This document shows positions 38,345-50,039 of a stretch of 64,000 nucleotides of DNA, one piece after another; within the stretch, counting starts at the first letter, position 1; every line of letters begins with the position of its first letter. The translations under genes were made by a program, and so were the position numbers. Source of the stretch: Glossina fuscipes (lineage: Eukaryota > Arthropoda > Insecta > Diptera > Glossinidae); contig NW_023998415.1 in assembly GCF_014805625.2 (NCBI RefSeq), forward strand, positions 29,074,470-29,138,469, read 5' to 3'. The notes below the pieces were generated by a model that was not told the origin of the DNA, searched no databases, and saw only the letters and a list, made by a program, of their open reading frames with translations.

Positions 38345-39839
38345 TCACATCTACACGTTCTTAGTTTATTATCACTTTAACTACAGCCTCTATTTCCAGC
38401 TTTAAAGAAATAGTTATAAGGCACATAATGTCCCAGCATATTGTGGCGACTTTTACTTACATGAAAAGATCTTAAAATGCCGATAAGCAGTTTTCTTTTA
38501 CCGAGATGCCGATGATATTTTCGTCGATATCAACTAAAAAGAAGAAGCATCACGCAAGCATATGCTAAATAGATTAAGGACACAAAATTGAATTCTGATC
38601 TACACGTCTACAGTAGATCCGAGCCTGGAACGACTTCAAAAAGGGAGCAACAGTTATCTTTTTACTTTTCTTTCAAAAATTCCGTTACTCAAATGTTTCC
38701 CAGGACTATGTTCTTCATGTTCGAACCAAAACTAGTTCCGATCGATTTTGAAATAATGAACCCGCAGTTAACGATTAACCAGTTGACTTTACGTGTGCCA
38801 CATAGTAGACCTTGCTTTATTATCTCTATTAAATACTTTTCGATACTTTCAGTTTATGTCCCTATGTCATATCATTTGTGTAAACGAAATAATTTATAAT
38901 TGTTTTTCAAAAATATAATTCATTTAAATTTCATTGCTCTAACCATAATTATGACGGACTGTGAACAGTGAAAGAAATACCAAGCAAGCATAAAAGTTGC
39001 AAAGGAGCTGCTGATCAGAATGACCAGCGAACCAGTAAGCGACAATTGCCGGAAGTACTTAAAGTTAAAAAAAGAAAACAAAGAAAAAACGAAAGGGGCA
39101 AAGCAGAATACTCCTCTTCATGCCTGAAGTGTTTATCATTCAGACAACGTCACCTTTATAGGTTAGAAAAAAGCAAATGACATGAAAAACGAAGACTTCG
39201 TATTTGCAACAATAAATCCTTGCTTGTGACGAGAAATAAACTCGTGAAGTGAGGTGCCCTGGGACTTGCCAGCAATCAATGCCTGGATTGATTTCTTATC
39301 ACAAACATGGATTAAATAAATACATAAGCAGAACTCGGCAAGGGACCGCTTCTCAAGAATAAAAATTTAAATTTATGGCCTGTTTCTTTAGGCGGATTGA
39401 AGGCAATTCATCCGGCCCCAAAAATGACAAAATTCTATTTTACAAAACAAATAAATCTTCTTACGCTTGCAACTAATCTAATAAATAGGCCTAAGCCTTT
39501 TGCATTTTGGCAAACTTAGAACCGACAAAACGGATTCTGCCAACTGTAAGACAGTTATAAAATGGATCAGCTCAAGTTTGTCTCACATAAGAAAATTTTG
39601 ATTTGGAACGAAACACAATCATCGACTCTTGTGCGAAATCTCAATTCACGGACTTTGAACTACATCTTGAATTTTCCATCACACTGTGTCATTGCACTGT
39701 GTCTTATCAGTTAGATTGTACGTTGAATACGTTAATTACAAAATGTATAAACATAACATAGAATTCGGATAAGAATCAAAAGCAAGTTCCGCAGAAGAAA
39801 AATTTTGTTTAAAAAATATTTTTTATTCCTTTTGGAAAA

Positions 39840-40005
39840 AGAGCGGCGTCCTCCCTTTACATAACACTGTAAGCGTGTGCTTCGAGCAGTGTGGACTATT
39901 GTCAATGCCAACCTGCGTGCATGAATTTGCAATGTTTCTGCCAAGTTGAAAGTCGATAGCTTTAATTTTGTGTGGCCAGAGGAATGCCAATTTAGAATTT
40001 AATGC
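39840..40005 (-). repeat. dispersed repeat family A, truncated copy next to mariner remnant
   Basis: On the minus strand: GGCATTAAATTCTAAATTGG, TGGCCACACAAAATT, AGCTATCGACTTTCAACTTG, GGCAGAAACATTGCAAATTC and GTTGGCATTGACAATAG, matching copies at 11.0 and 34.3 kb. The short minus open frames at 39732-40014 come from it. Confidence 0.65.
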
Positions 40006-40290
40006 CGATGACACCCATCATCCTTCGGTAATAATAATGGGTCATATTGAAAAGTCTCCGCGTTTTCAAACTTCTCTTTGGGTGATTCGAATGATTCGAA
40101 ACCGCCATGCGGTTAATGTTTAGTGCGAACGCTATTTCCTGACAGCTTGCGTGCCAGTCTTGCTCCACCAATTGCATAATTTTATCGACTACGAGATTGA
40201 TGTTTGACATCGTAATTTCCGGAAGAGAATCGAGCAAACCACTTCTAGCTCCTTCGTTCACTCACAGTATTTCACTCACACACCGGTCGA
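40006..40290 (-). pseudogene. mariner transposase N-terminal fragment (frameshifted)
   Basis: In one minus frame the sequence reads KWFARFSSGNYDVK (40205-40260), typical of mariner (…KWFAKFRSGDFDVKDxPRSGRP). After a frame change it reads DKIMQLVEQDWHASCQEIAF and ALNINRMAVSNHSNHPKRS, the second helix-turn-helix of the mariner DNA-binding region (…REIAEKLNIS…VxNHLKxL). The DDE catalytic domain is absent and family A repeat DNA follows directly. It is a dead fragment; the 89-codon frame starting at 40261 is part of it. Confidence 0.8.
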
Positions 40291-40763
40291 TTTCAGAATT
40301 TTTTTTACCTTTTTTACAGTAAGAAAGCATCACGGAGCGTATTTCTTCAGATATTTAACTCATTTTCAAATCAATAAAAGTTTTTTGCCATGCGAGTAGA
40401 GAATTGGAAAACTATCTGCACAAAAAATATAAGCTGAAATGTTACCTTTTAGGGAAATGTTCGTTTAAGATAATCAGATGATTGTTGCCCGCACGAACAC
40501 CATCCTGTGGAAAAACTCACAGAGAATATGTGAACTAATATGTGATAAAAAAGAAGATACTAACAAGTGTTTGATAATAAACATCAACCCATCGATTTTG
40601 ATAGCTTGTTTTAATTCCATCCACGATAGCTACTAAACCTGGACGAAAACGTTTACACTCACTCATCATTAAATTATATTGAAACGACGGTCTCTTTCAA
40701 TCCCGATTATAAGATTATGTAGCATACCTCCTATGTGGCATGTTCGATATTTAGTTAAAGATA

Positions 40764-40949
40764 TTATTATTATTATTATTATTATTTATTTGGCCAGAGA
40801 AATAAATTCTAAGACTAAACTCTTAAAGCACTAGCACCTAAGGCTATCGGCTTTTTTTATTAAAAACTCTACCGCACTTGAGATTCGAACCCACGACCAT
40901 TGAGTTGCTAGTCGAGATTTCTCGCCTTCGGCCACTCAGGCGGCTTTTG
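40764..40949 (-). mobile_element. tRNA-derived SINE, (AAT)n-tailed copy 3
   Basis: Minus-strand copy with head CCGCCTGAGTGGCCGAAGG (slightly decayed A box), B box complement GATTCGAACCC (about 40882), the same body as copy 2 (TTAGAATTTATTTCTCTGGCC) and a perfect (AAT)n tail at about 40764-40788. An exact 10-base target duplication GTTAAAGATA flanks it (40754-40763 and 40950-40959). This is the clearest copy of this subfamily. Confidence 0.9.
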
Positions 40950-41989
40950 GTTAAAGATAATATAGAGAGTCGTGAATAAACGATAAGACAATAGAGTAAC
41001 GCCCCGCAAAAGATTGCATAAATACGCTCTGCCTTAATTTCATTAATTTTTTTGTTAATATTAACCGAGAATGAGTCCTTGACATGATTTGCCTTATTTT
41101 CGAATATATTAGGATAATTAGTGATGAAAGCATTTATAGTCGAATTTAATTGTAATCTAACCTAAAAGATGACAAAAAGGAAATTCTAAGTTGAATCAAA
41201 TACAAATTTATTGGACGCGTTTTACTTGGCCAGACTAAAGTAACCGAGAGAGAGAGAGAGAGAGAGAGTAAGCGAGGCAAAGCTTATTCTTCTGCACAAA
41301 GTTTTGAGGTTATACTAACTTCAGCGCTCATATGAACCGATCAACAGATGCGGATACACCAATTGTGCTATTCACGCTAATCAAAAAGTACATTGATGGC
41401 AAATTCTTATTGCTATGCATCATAAGTGGTTGACAAGAGTCAAGAATAGAATTTTTAAGCTTGCGCTAGCAGTGTTTTGAGATTGATAACAAAACCTCTT
41501 GCACGAGATCAGGCGATTCGTATTCGATCTCAATTATTTTGTCTTTCAAAACTCGAACAATGAACGGGTAGGGTTAATTCGAATGGGAAAACCACGGCGT
41601 TCTCGAAATGCAACAAAATTATTACAACAAAAGAAGTTGTAAGATTTATTATTAGTGGATATATTAGGGGATATATAGCAGCACCAGAACAGATAGCATA
41701 ATGTTCGGTGAATTACGCTGAAAACTGAACGCGCAATAATCGAAAATCACAAGTAAATAGTAAGGACATTCGAATGCCTAAACTTTTATTGTAAACAAAT
41801 ATATTTTTGTAAATTCGTGTTGCGCGAGGTCGGCCATGGTTCTTAAAGAGACTTAAGTTTTCTTAAAGCAATTTATTCTGTATTTCTACCTAAGAACTTT
41901 TAAAAGAACTTTTAAGCACTTTATTCGTTGCAAATAAAAAAGAGCTTTAAGCTTTCAGACATTATTTTAATTCAAGAAACAATTGCTAA

Positions 41990-42138
41990 CTTAGCCAGCG
42001 AAATAAATTCTAAGACTAAAGTCTGAAAGCACTGGCACATCTAGGTCTACTAGCTGTATTGAAAACTCTACCGCACTTGAGATTTGAACCCACGACCATT
42101 GAATTGTTAGTCGAGATTCTTTCCCTATTCGGTCTTTG
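41990..42138 (-). mobile_element. tRNA-derived SINE, truncated copy 4
   Basis: Minus-strand copy with the same body (AGCCAGCGAAATAAATTCTA…) and B box complement GATTTGAACCC (about 42082). The A-box end is eroded (…TTCCCTATTCGGTC) and the AAT tail is nearly lost. No clear target duplication. It is older than copies 1-3. Confidence 0.8.
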
Positions 42139-42889
42139 AAAGCTTAAGTATTGACCCTTTCCAGGCTTTCGTATACATTTTCTAATTGTTAAAGTTTTCA
42201 TTCAGTATGCAATGCTGAAGCAAACTTACATTTCAGAGTTAGCTTTAGAAAAAGCATAGGGACATGAAGAGAATAGCTTAGGCCGCAACAAATTTTAATT
42301 TAATTGTCTGAATAAAATTTAAAAAAAATAGACTGGTGTTGTCATGGACAAACTCGTCCAAAATAATATCAAATTTATAATTAGTGCTGAAAATTTAAAT
42401 TTAAATTATATTAAATATCGATTTGAAATTTGATCTTATGCGTCAGATAGACGCATCGATCAACCAGCATTTCAAATTCAGAAAAAGTCGGAAAAAATTT
42501 CCGCCTACTATGGCTTAAAGGAAATATGAAATCCACAAATAGGAGTGGTATTCGTATACGTATATGGCTTTGACTAATAGAAATGAAACGCTCCTATGAA
42601 TTTTGACATTCTTCTTAAAGCTCAGTATGTATTATATTATCTAATACTATAATGTTGAAAATAGATCAAGCGAGGCATACCCGACACCACTTTGCCTAGT
42701 GCAGTTATTCACCCATTCTGATAATCATATACCAACGATTACACATTATTTTCATCCAAAGGCACGCTTTTTATGAAAGTCCGCACATTGGAGGATGCCC
42801 AAAATAGCCCATGACGTAATCCCAATTTGGGATGCTTTCCATATAAGGGCTTGCTGTTCACGACAATCCTTATATATTTGAGGGTCTAA

Positions 42890-43500
42890 AAAATAGGGCT
42901 ATGTAACCCGGATTTGGTCCGTTTCGTTTTATGTTGAATTACTATAATGAACACTTTTTCATTATAAAATATTAACAATTAGTTCTCTTTGGCATATAAG
43001 GATTTCCTTTTTCTAAGAACATTTACAAGCAGTGATATTCAAAAAAATAGACGTATGTGAAATCAAATTCGATAACGTTGACTTCTTTGTCGATTTGCTA
43101 TTATGAATCACTTTTCACAATGAAATATTGAAAACTACACCTGTTGATCATATGAAGATCCGCTTTCGTGATCGCTAAGAACGGTTATATCAGACGAAAT
43201 TCAAAAAATTGCCCAATTTAGAATGTCGAAATACAGTTACTTGGCGACTTGTATCGAAAAATTTTAAAAATTTCAATTTTTTCTCTATAACGATTTTTCT
43301 AAATTGGGCGTTATACGGGGAGTGGTCGAAAAAGTAGTAGTAGATCTGAACTATTATCCAAAACATGTCAAGATTGAATACTCGATAACAAGACAGGCGG
43401 ACGGATAGAATCAGTTTCTGAATCGATTGGTATAATAAGAAGTGGGTCTAGCTTAAGGCCTTCTGAGTATTACATACATCCGCAAGAGCTTCATATACCC
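42890..43500 (+). repeat. dispersed repeat family D, copy 1
   Basis: Aligns in order with 58545-59290: CGGATTTGGTCCG / GCGGTTCAG, CATTATAAAATATTAA, GGCATATAAG, TTTAGAATGTCGAAATACAG, TATCGAAAAATTTTAAAAAT and a GACGGATAGA block with TCTGAATCG. Non-coding and AT-rich. Confidence 0.6.
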
Positions 43501-44242
43501 TATACCATAAGTAATGTACGAAATAACAACTGTTATAGGCTAAAGATATATATATTAATATAAATGGACATGTATGTACATATTATTTAAAAATTATAGC
43601 GCCACCTACTGTTGCGTGGACACGTTGTATTCATAAAGTGTCTCCTTGTTTTAATAATGAAATTTTCAGGTTAAGCAAATACAACAACATGTTTCACGTT
43701 AATAAAGCCAGAGAGTTACCGATTGTCAATACCTTGCGAATACCTATTTTAGGAATATTTTCATAAAAGCGCTAAGAGCGATCCACTTGTTGCTGTCGAT
43801 TTTCTGAGTTGCTTCTGATCATGAAAAGTATTTAGTTATTTTGTTAAAGAGAACCGATCGTTAATGTATTCCTTATTAGCGAAATATAAATAAATATAAT
43901 TTAAACAATAAATTAAAAGCAAAGTGAAAAAATAAATTTTGCATTTATTAACATCACCTATCAATTGACAGTAGATTATGACATTATGACAAACAATTGT
44001 GGGAATTGTTGGAGAGATTGTCTACGCTGAGAACGGGGTCAATAAATAATCTGGCAATGTCGGTCTGTGCGAAAATAAATAAACAGCTACTAACTTGCGC
44101 AGGGAGATTTCAAGAGCGAAATTAACTCTCAAAAAGCTCAAAAAGACAACATTTTAAATAACAAAGCGAACACATATATATATACAACATACATATATAC
44201 AGATTTTAGATTTTGTCGTTGTTGTTGCTCCTACAGTGTCCA

Positions 44243-44261
44243 TCAGTCAGTCGCGTCAGTC
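44243..44261 (+). promoter_or_regulatory. core promoter: three TCAGTC initiator motifs
   Basis: TCAGTC occurs at 44243-44248, 44247-44252 and 44256-44261, each a match to the arthropod initiator (TCAGTY). They lie about 0.48 kb before the ATG of the gene below, in an unusually GC-richer island (…gtcgcgtcagtcacttcgcttgcg). No TATA box at -30 is evident. The spacing suggests a cluster of start sites. Confidence 0.55.
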
Positions 44262-44731
44262 ACTTCGCTTGCGTTAAATATCAAACTCAGCACATACACA
44301 ATTTGTCGTTCCGTTCGTTGGTGTAAACGTTATTTGTCGCTGTTAAGCTCGGTCAGTACATTTTTACCCAAAATTAATACTTTTTGTTTTTTTCAAATAT
44401 TTTTTTGTTAAAAACAAGTTTTTATATATAATATAAAAAAAAAAAATAAATAAATAAATAAAATAGAAGCAAAAATTATTTTCGAAAAATAAAAGCAATA
44501 GAGCACGTGTTTGTGTGCGTATGTGTGTGTTGTGTTTGTATGATTAATATAAAAAATATTGCATATGAAGGTGGAGTAGTGAGTAGATATTAAAAAGAAA
44601 AAAAAAGTAAGAAGCAGCAGCATCCAGTATTTGTGTTTCATATCGCTATCTGGGAATCTAGTGAATTGCAAAAGCAGCTGGTAAACATAAGGATCGGACA
44701 CAGGCGGATAATATAACAACTGGTGGTAAAA
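44262..44731 (+). promoter_or_regulatory. 5' UTR of the second gene, with short upstream ORFs
   Basis: The leader between the initiator cluster and the ATG contains at least three ATGs that open short reading frames: 44521-44547 (MCVLCLYD), one starting at 44540 (MINIKN…) and 44565-44579 (MKVE). All stop before the main ATG. Such upstream frames usually lower translation of the main frame. The boundaries are inferred from motifs. Confidence 0.5.
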
Positions 44732-44863
44732 ATGACGACGGCGAGTGTGTGCGTAACAAGTTTCCGTTTATTAATACGACAAACTGCTAGAGATTTTACA
44801 CACTACAAGCGACAAAATGCAGGCTTACGCATTGTACCAACAATGATAACAACCTTCAGTGCG
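44732..44863 (+). CDS. first coding exon of an unidentified gene, likely mitochondrial precursor
   Basis: ATG at 44732-44734 in good context (ggtaaaaATGacg) starts 44 codons that end at a strong donor (gcg|GTAAGT, GT at 44864), phase 0. It reads MTTASVCVTSFRLLIRQTAR, then DFTHYKRQNAGLRIVPTM…FSA. This is rich in Arg, Ser and Thr with no acidic residue except one Asp, and could form an amphipathic helix, the usual look of a mitochondrial import presequence. The leader carries initiator motifs upstream, supporting a true gene start. The remaining exons were not found in 44.9-64.0 kb; they may lie beyond the window or be too short to see. I do not recognise the protein. Confidence 0.7.
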
Positions 44864-46835
44864 GTAAGTTGATCAATTCATTATTATTAAACACGATATG
44901 CCCGACCGCACTAATTGAAATAAAAATATAAACAATCAGTACTGTATGAATTTTAATTTATCTAAATTGCTTTCGGTTTTATTATTGTCGATATTTCACC
45001 TATGCACCCATTCATGCAGTTAATAAAAAATATGCAAACGTCTAATTGAGCATTCACCCACCTTACCCACACAGACGAACTTAGTGTCGGCACCTATATC
45101 AACTATATATCAACGAGAAGAACACCCTCGCACTGCTCTATAAATTTGTGCCCCGCATGTTTCACATGCATAGAAATGCAGATAAATATATATATGTATG
45201 CTCTCTCAATATCAACTCTCTATTTCTCTCCTTTATCGAAAGAGAGTTATATGCAAGTGCTCTTGAAAGCATGCTTTGATATCATTTTAAAGCATCTTCT
45301 TTTTTTTTTTTTGTTACAACGAACAACTTTTATTGGAGTACATATCGGTTTATTGTTTTTTTTTATGTTTATGTGTTACTCCCACTTATGTATGTGTGCA
45401 AAATGTTAATTCACCAGTTTGCCAGCAGCCTTTTTTTTTTTGTTTTTTGTTTTTCTTTTTCTTCTATATCGGTCTGAACTTGAACCACATTATTCTTGTT
45501 GTATTCATTCGCATGCTCTTCACATTTTCGTTTTCAAATGATTTTTGTTTTTCATTTCCACAAAAAAAAAAAAAAAAAAAAAAAAAATGAATAAATAAAT
45601 TTACGTACGTGCACAGTTTTCACAATGTTTCATATATGGAATGTGCGTATAAATAACCATTTAACTCCAAGTTACGTACATTTACCTATACTTGTGCGTA
45701 TTTTAGCATAATGTTTGCACTTTTCATAATTATTCTGTAGTGTTACTGTTAATTCGTTTTTATTCTAAATTGAGATAATTTTATATAATCGTATGAATGA
45801 AATTTATTTAGCTTTGCTTTGCTAATAATGATAAAATAGCCTTTCATCTTCAATTCTCTATGGGCAAATTTATTATGCGGCAGATGTCGCAATTGTAGAA
45901 AGCATTTACCCGTCGCAACAGCAATTGATTGATGATATTATTAATCGATCAAAATTACTTCAGAGAACCCTTTACCTCCGAAACCCTTCGAAAGAAAAAT
46001 ATATGTTTATAATTCGAAATGTTTTCGCTTTTTTTTTTTTTTTACTTGTCTTTGAACGGGAGACGACCGAAAATGTTGAAAAGATTTTTTAAGCAGCTTC
46101 AAAACGAGATTTTTTTTGTAACATCTTTTACTTCTCTTCTTTTTTTTTTTTTGTTCGAAATGTTTTGGCGATACAAGAAATGTGAAAGTTTAAAAGATTC
46201 GTTGAAGTATCTTTACGCTAACGTTTCGTAATCTCATTTGGCAAATTTTTGCTTTGACAATTAAAAATAAGCAAAAATGACTTTGCCCTTTCGATAGTTC
46301 TTCAAAATAAAATGTTGAACACAAGTGCTGTTCACGCATCGCATTAATTTTTATGGTATCTGGATAACAGAGATTATATTTAAGAGATGTATGTTAGTAG
46401 GTACATAAAAGAATTTTCGAAGAAAAGGCCGTGATCTCACTTGAAACTTAATGGTGGAGACGGAGACGGAGACAAAGTTTGCGTCCACATATCGTTACTG
46501 TTAATGTCAACAGAACGAGGTGATAGTAAAAGACAGGATTTCTGTGAAGAAAGTATTCCATAAGCATATGTATCTACGATAGAACAAATTTTCGCTTAGC
46601 AAATACACATACATATAACTATCCGCAACTGACAGCCACGCCAAAATGTTTTACAAAACCCTAGCCCTAGGCTTCTTTTTGTCTGTTTGTTAGACGATCA
46701 ACCATTCAGGGAATCTTCTCTGTATATAGTATTTGTGATGGAAGTGCGGAAAGAAAGAGAGAAAAAGATAAAGAGTAAACACAGCTAGAATCGGAAATTT
46801 GCTTATGGCTAATAAAATGTAATGAGTTATTGGAA

Positions 46836-47334
46836 AGGGTGTGAAGATAAATTCGAATTTAACTAGTATAGACACCTACCATTTCTGTTAACATCACTCT
46901 GTTAACGACTTAACAGAGCTCATGTTAAATAATTACAATTGAGATATAGTTGTTTTGAAAGCCTACTCCGTTCATAATAAAAAAAAAGAAAATATTTTTG
47001 TGGACATTTCATGAATCCATATAAAACTACCTTTCAAACAAACTAAACAAATTCAAATTCTGCTTATGGGAACTANNNNNNNNNNTAGTTCCCATAAGCA
47101 GAATTTGAATTTGTTTAGTTTGTTTGAAAGGTAGTTTTATATGGATTCATGAAATGTCCACAAAAATATTTTCTTTTTTTTTATTATGGACGGATTAGGC
47201 TTTCAAACCAACTATATCTCAATTGTAATTATTTAACATGAGCTCTGTTAAGTCGTTAACAGAGTGATGTTAACAGAAATGGTAGGTGTCTTTACTAGTT
47301 AAATTCGAATTTATTTATTATTATCTTCACCCCC
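46836..47334. repeat. large inverted repeat (two ~240-base arms) across a 10-N gap
   Basis: The left arm (46836-47075) and right arm (47086-47334) are reverse complements. The outer word is GGTGAAGATAAATTCG-like. Inner shared words include CTGTTAACGACTTAACAGAG, AATTACAATTGAGATATAG, GAAAATATTTTTGTGGACAT and GCTTATGGGAACTA at the centre. A few substitutions separate the arms (for example GTTGTTTTGAAAGCC against GTTGGTTTGAAAGCC). A single-arm relative is at 52230-52470. Confidence 0.9.
47076..47085. other. assembly gap, 10 N, at the centre of the palindrome
   Basis: Ten N placed exactly between TAGTTCCCATAAGC and its complement. Its size and position suggest a join that the assembler could not read through a hairpin. 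Confidence 0.99.
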
Positions 47335-48799
47335 TTGTTTTCTCTTAATAATATAATCAATTGGGTATCAAATGAAGGGACTTGAAGAGCAGAATGCGAT
47401 CAGCTAAGTGGTGGATTAATTTTTCCGCACAACCCGATATGTCGATATGGGTATTAAATAAAAGAATTCGGAAAGTAGATATAGATAGAAGAAGTACTTC
47501 CCCATTTTTACTTTTTTTTCCTTACTACATTGCAGAGTGTGGAACTTTAGTTTCATCTTGTTTTTTCGGTCTTCTTTAGGAAAATAATGATGAGAAGAAA
47601 AGATTCGGTCGCGACGCAATATAATTTTCTTACTTCTTACTTACTTATTTTCTCTTTCCCTGACATCAGTTATTACGAAATCAAGCCACTTATTAATTAA
47701 CAAGTGTGAGAGAGTAGTTGTTGATCGGACAAAAAACTATCTTCTATTAGTATAGAAATCAGAAAAAAATAAAAAATAAAAATAAAAGTAAAGATAAACA
47801 AGAGTAACTGTAAATACTTCATTCGATTGCAATTATTTGCTAGCATCAATGTTTGCCTTCGATGTGTCAGAAATTTGCTGAAGTAAATTCAATAAACGAA
47901 TAAGAGTTTAATTACTAAGGAAAGGAGCTAGTAAATGGATACAATATATTACGTATATATCTTTCCATATGTGTATGTATGTATGTTCTGTTCAGACAAA
48001 TAAAATTATAAATACTTTCATATGCGAGCGTGTATGTCAGATAAATATACATGCATTTATATATATATATACATGTGCTTGTATGTGTACATGCAAATAG
48101 ATTATCATTCGTTCGAAAAATGAAAATATGCGCCTGACATCCAAAGTCGCTCTGCTCACTGGCTTATTTCAACTTTTACTTAATAGGTTTTTCTGTTATA
48201 TTTAGGTCTTCAAGTCACGGACGACTGTGTTATTGGGACTTTTTGAGTTGCTTTTTTCTTGTTTTTTCTTTTTTTTTTTCTCTCTTTTCCCTCAATAGTT
48301 TACTTAACACATTCTTGGCATCTCAAAAACAAAAAAAAATAAAAAATAATATAAAATAATTGGCAATAGCTTCTTCTGATTTCCATCCACTGCTGGTCAG
48401 CAAGTAAAAAAGAATATGTATATATATATATATATTCAAGCAGATTTATAAATAAATTTGAGAGAAACAATGTCTTGCTAACGTTTATAATTTTTGCATA
48501 GGATTTAAATAGATGGACACACATAGCCTACGACTATTAATAAACTCATATATAATAAATAAAAACCTGTTTTGCCAAAAAAGAAAGACAAAAAAAAAAA
48601 GAATGCGTATAAAAAACTTATAGACTTATATCTATAGAAATATGCGAATAGATTATATTAAAAAAAAAAAAAAAGAAAAAAGAGAAAGTATTGTATTCCC
48701 TTCAATTTCTACGATATCACTATTTTCAGTTAGCTTGTGGATCACAATTGTCATTTCTTCCGATCGAAAGTACCTACAATATGCCTTAAGCGATCTGTG

Positions 48800-49112
48800 T
48801 ACACGTCCTAGCAGAACACTGTTAAGTAGCTGAATTTGAAAGCCTATTTCGTCTAAATTGGAAAAGATAAAACATATATGAAAATACCTTTCAAACGAGG
48901 TAAACAAAAAATTTAAAATTTTTTCATATTATTTAGGATGCATTCTTTGTACCATTCTTTCGAAACTTGGTAAGTTGGTAAAAGAATGGCTTTGCGAAAA
49001 CGCTGAAATTTGAGACTCCAACGCGGCCAGACGAAAAAATGTCGCCAATACATTCACTCATATCACGTGATCAATACTGATGAAATGATGAAAATACGTT
49101 TCGAATGAACTA

Positions 49113-49144
<32 letters not shown>

Positions 49145-49395
49145 GAGAAAGATATTTCAATATAGATTCACGTGATATAAGTGAATAAATGGCGATATAC
49201 GTTTCGAATGAGCTAGAGAAAGAGATATAGATTCACGTGATATATGTGAATGTGTATGTGACATTTTCTGACATTTGCTTGCACTAGACTCCCAAATTAA
49301 AAACCAACTACTTAACGTTTACGGGAAGCTCTGATAAGGAAGATGCCTTTGCGCCTTTGTTGGTTAAATTCGAATTTATTTTCATACCCTTTGCC
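48800..49395 (+). mobile_element. non-autonomous TIR-family element, decayed copy
   Basis: Related to 52230-53345: GAATTTGAAAGCCTATTTCG, AAATACCTTTCAAACGAGGT, GAAATTTGAGACTCCAACGC, GGCCAGACGAAAAAATG. It ends near GGTTAAATTCGAATTTATTT (about 49363), the same terminus as the palindrome at 47.3 kb. It contains a tandem duplication (49097-49255) and a poly(A) run (about 49111-49138). No transposase is present. Confidence 0.65.
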
Positions 49396-50039
49396 ATTAT
49401 TACGCTTTGCTTAATCAGTTTAAATTATTTATAAATTTATAAATAAACATGACGAAACGGATAGTAAGTAATGTAACTTTAAACATCAATACTCTATAGC
49501 AATGTGCAAGCGTTCGATAATCGTTTTTAACATTCTAACTGAGTCACTGACATCATTAGTAATTAATTAACAATAGCGACTATTTATATTTCTACTAATC
49601 AATTACGATTAATGCGTGTACACAATAACAATAAGTGATAGTATATGGATATCTGACTGACAAACAACGATTTAGTGTAACGAGAACTTTGAATACTAAT
49701 GCGCGATTTAATGAGAGATGAATTGAATCAAACTGAAAGTTCAAAGTCATTTTATACGAGTTTAAAATGCTTTCCTTTCTTTAGCTAACATGAAAAAAAA
49801 GTTAGTAGACATGCGTGCTTCCATATCCATCTTATACATATGTGAAAGCATATGAATGACTTTTCGAAAACAAACAGAATGGCGCCTTCAAGTCTAGTTG
49901 GTAATATTTTTAATTTTATTTTTGTACTTTTTTTTCCTACGGCATTCATCACACGTTCGTTCAAGGGGTAAAAACTAAAATGAATATTTCATTTCAATTA
50001 TGCAGCAATTCATATATTCATTCCAAATATAGTTTTAGA

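Noticed and set aside
38482..38545. Minus-strand LVDIDENIIGIS, reminiscent of sfl [11 protein letters not shown], as an sfl retro-pseudogene.
   Set aside because: Only four to five residues agree and the flanks do not align with sfl; taken as chance.
38588..38899. 103-codon + strand frame.
   Set aside because: No similarity recognised; the minus strand of the same region looks slightly more coding-like, and neither has a clear gene structure.
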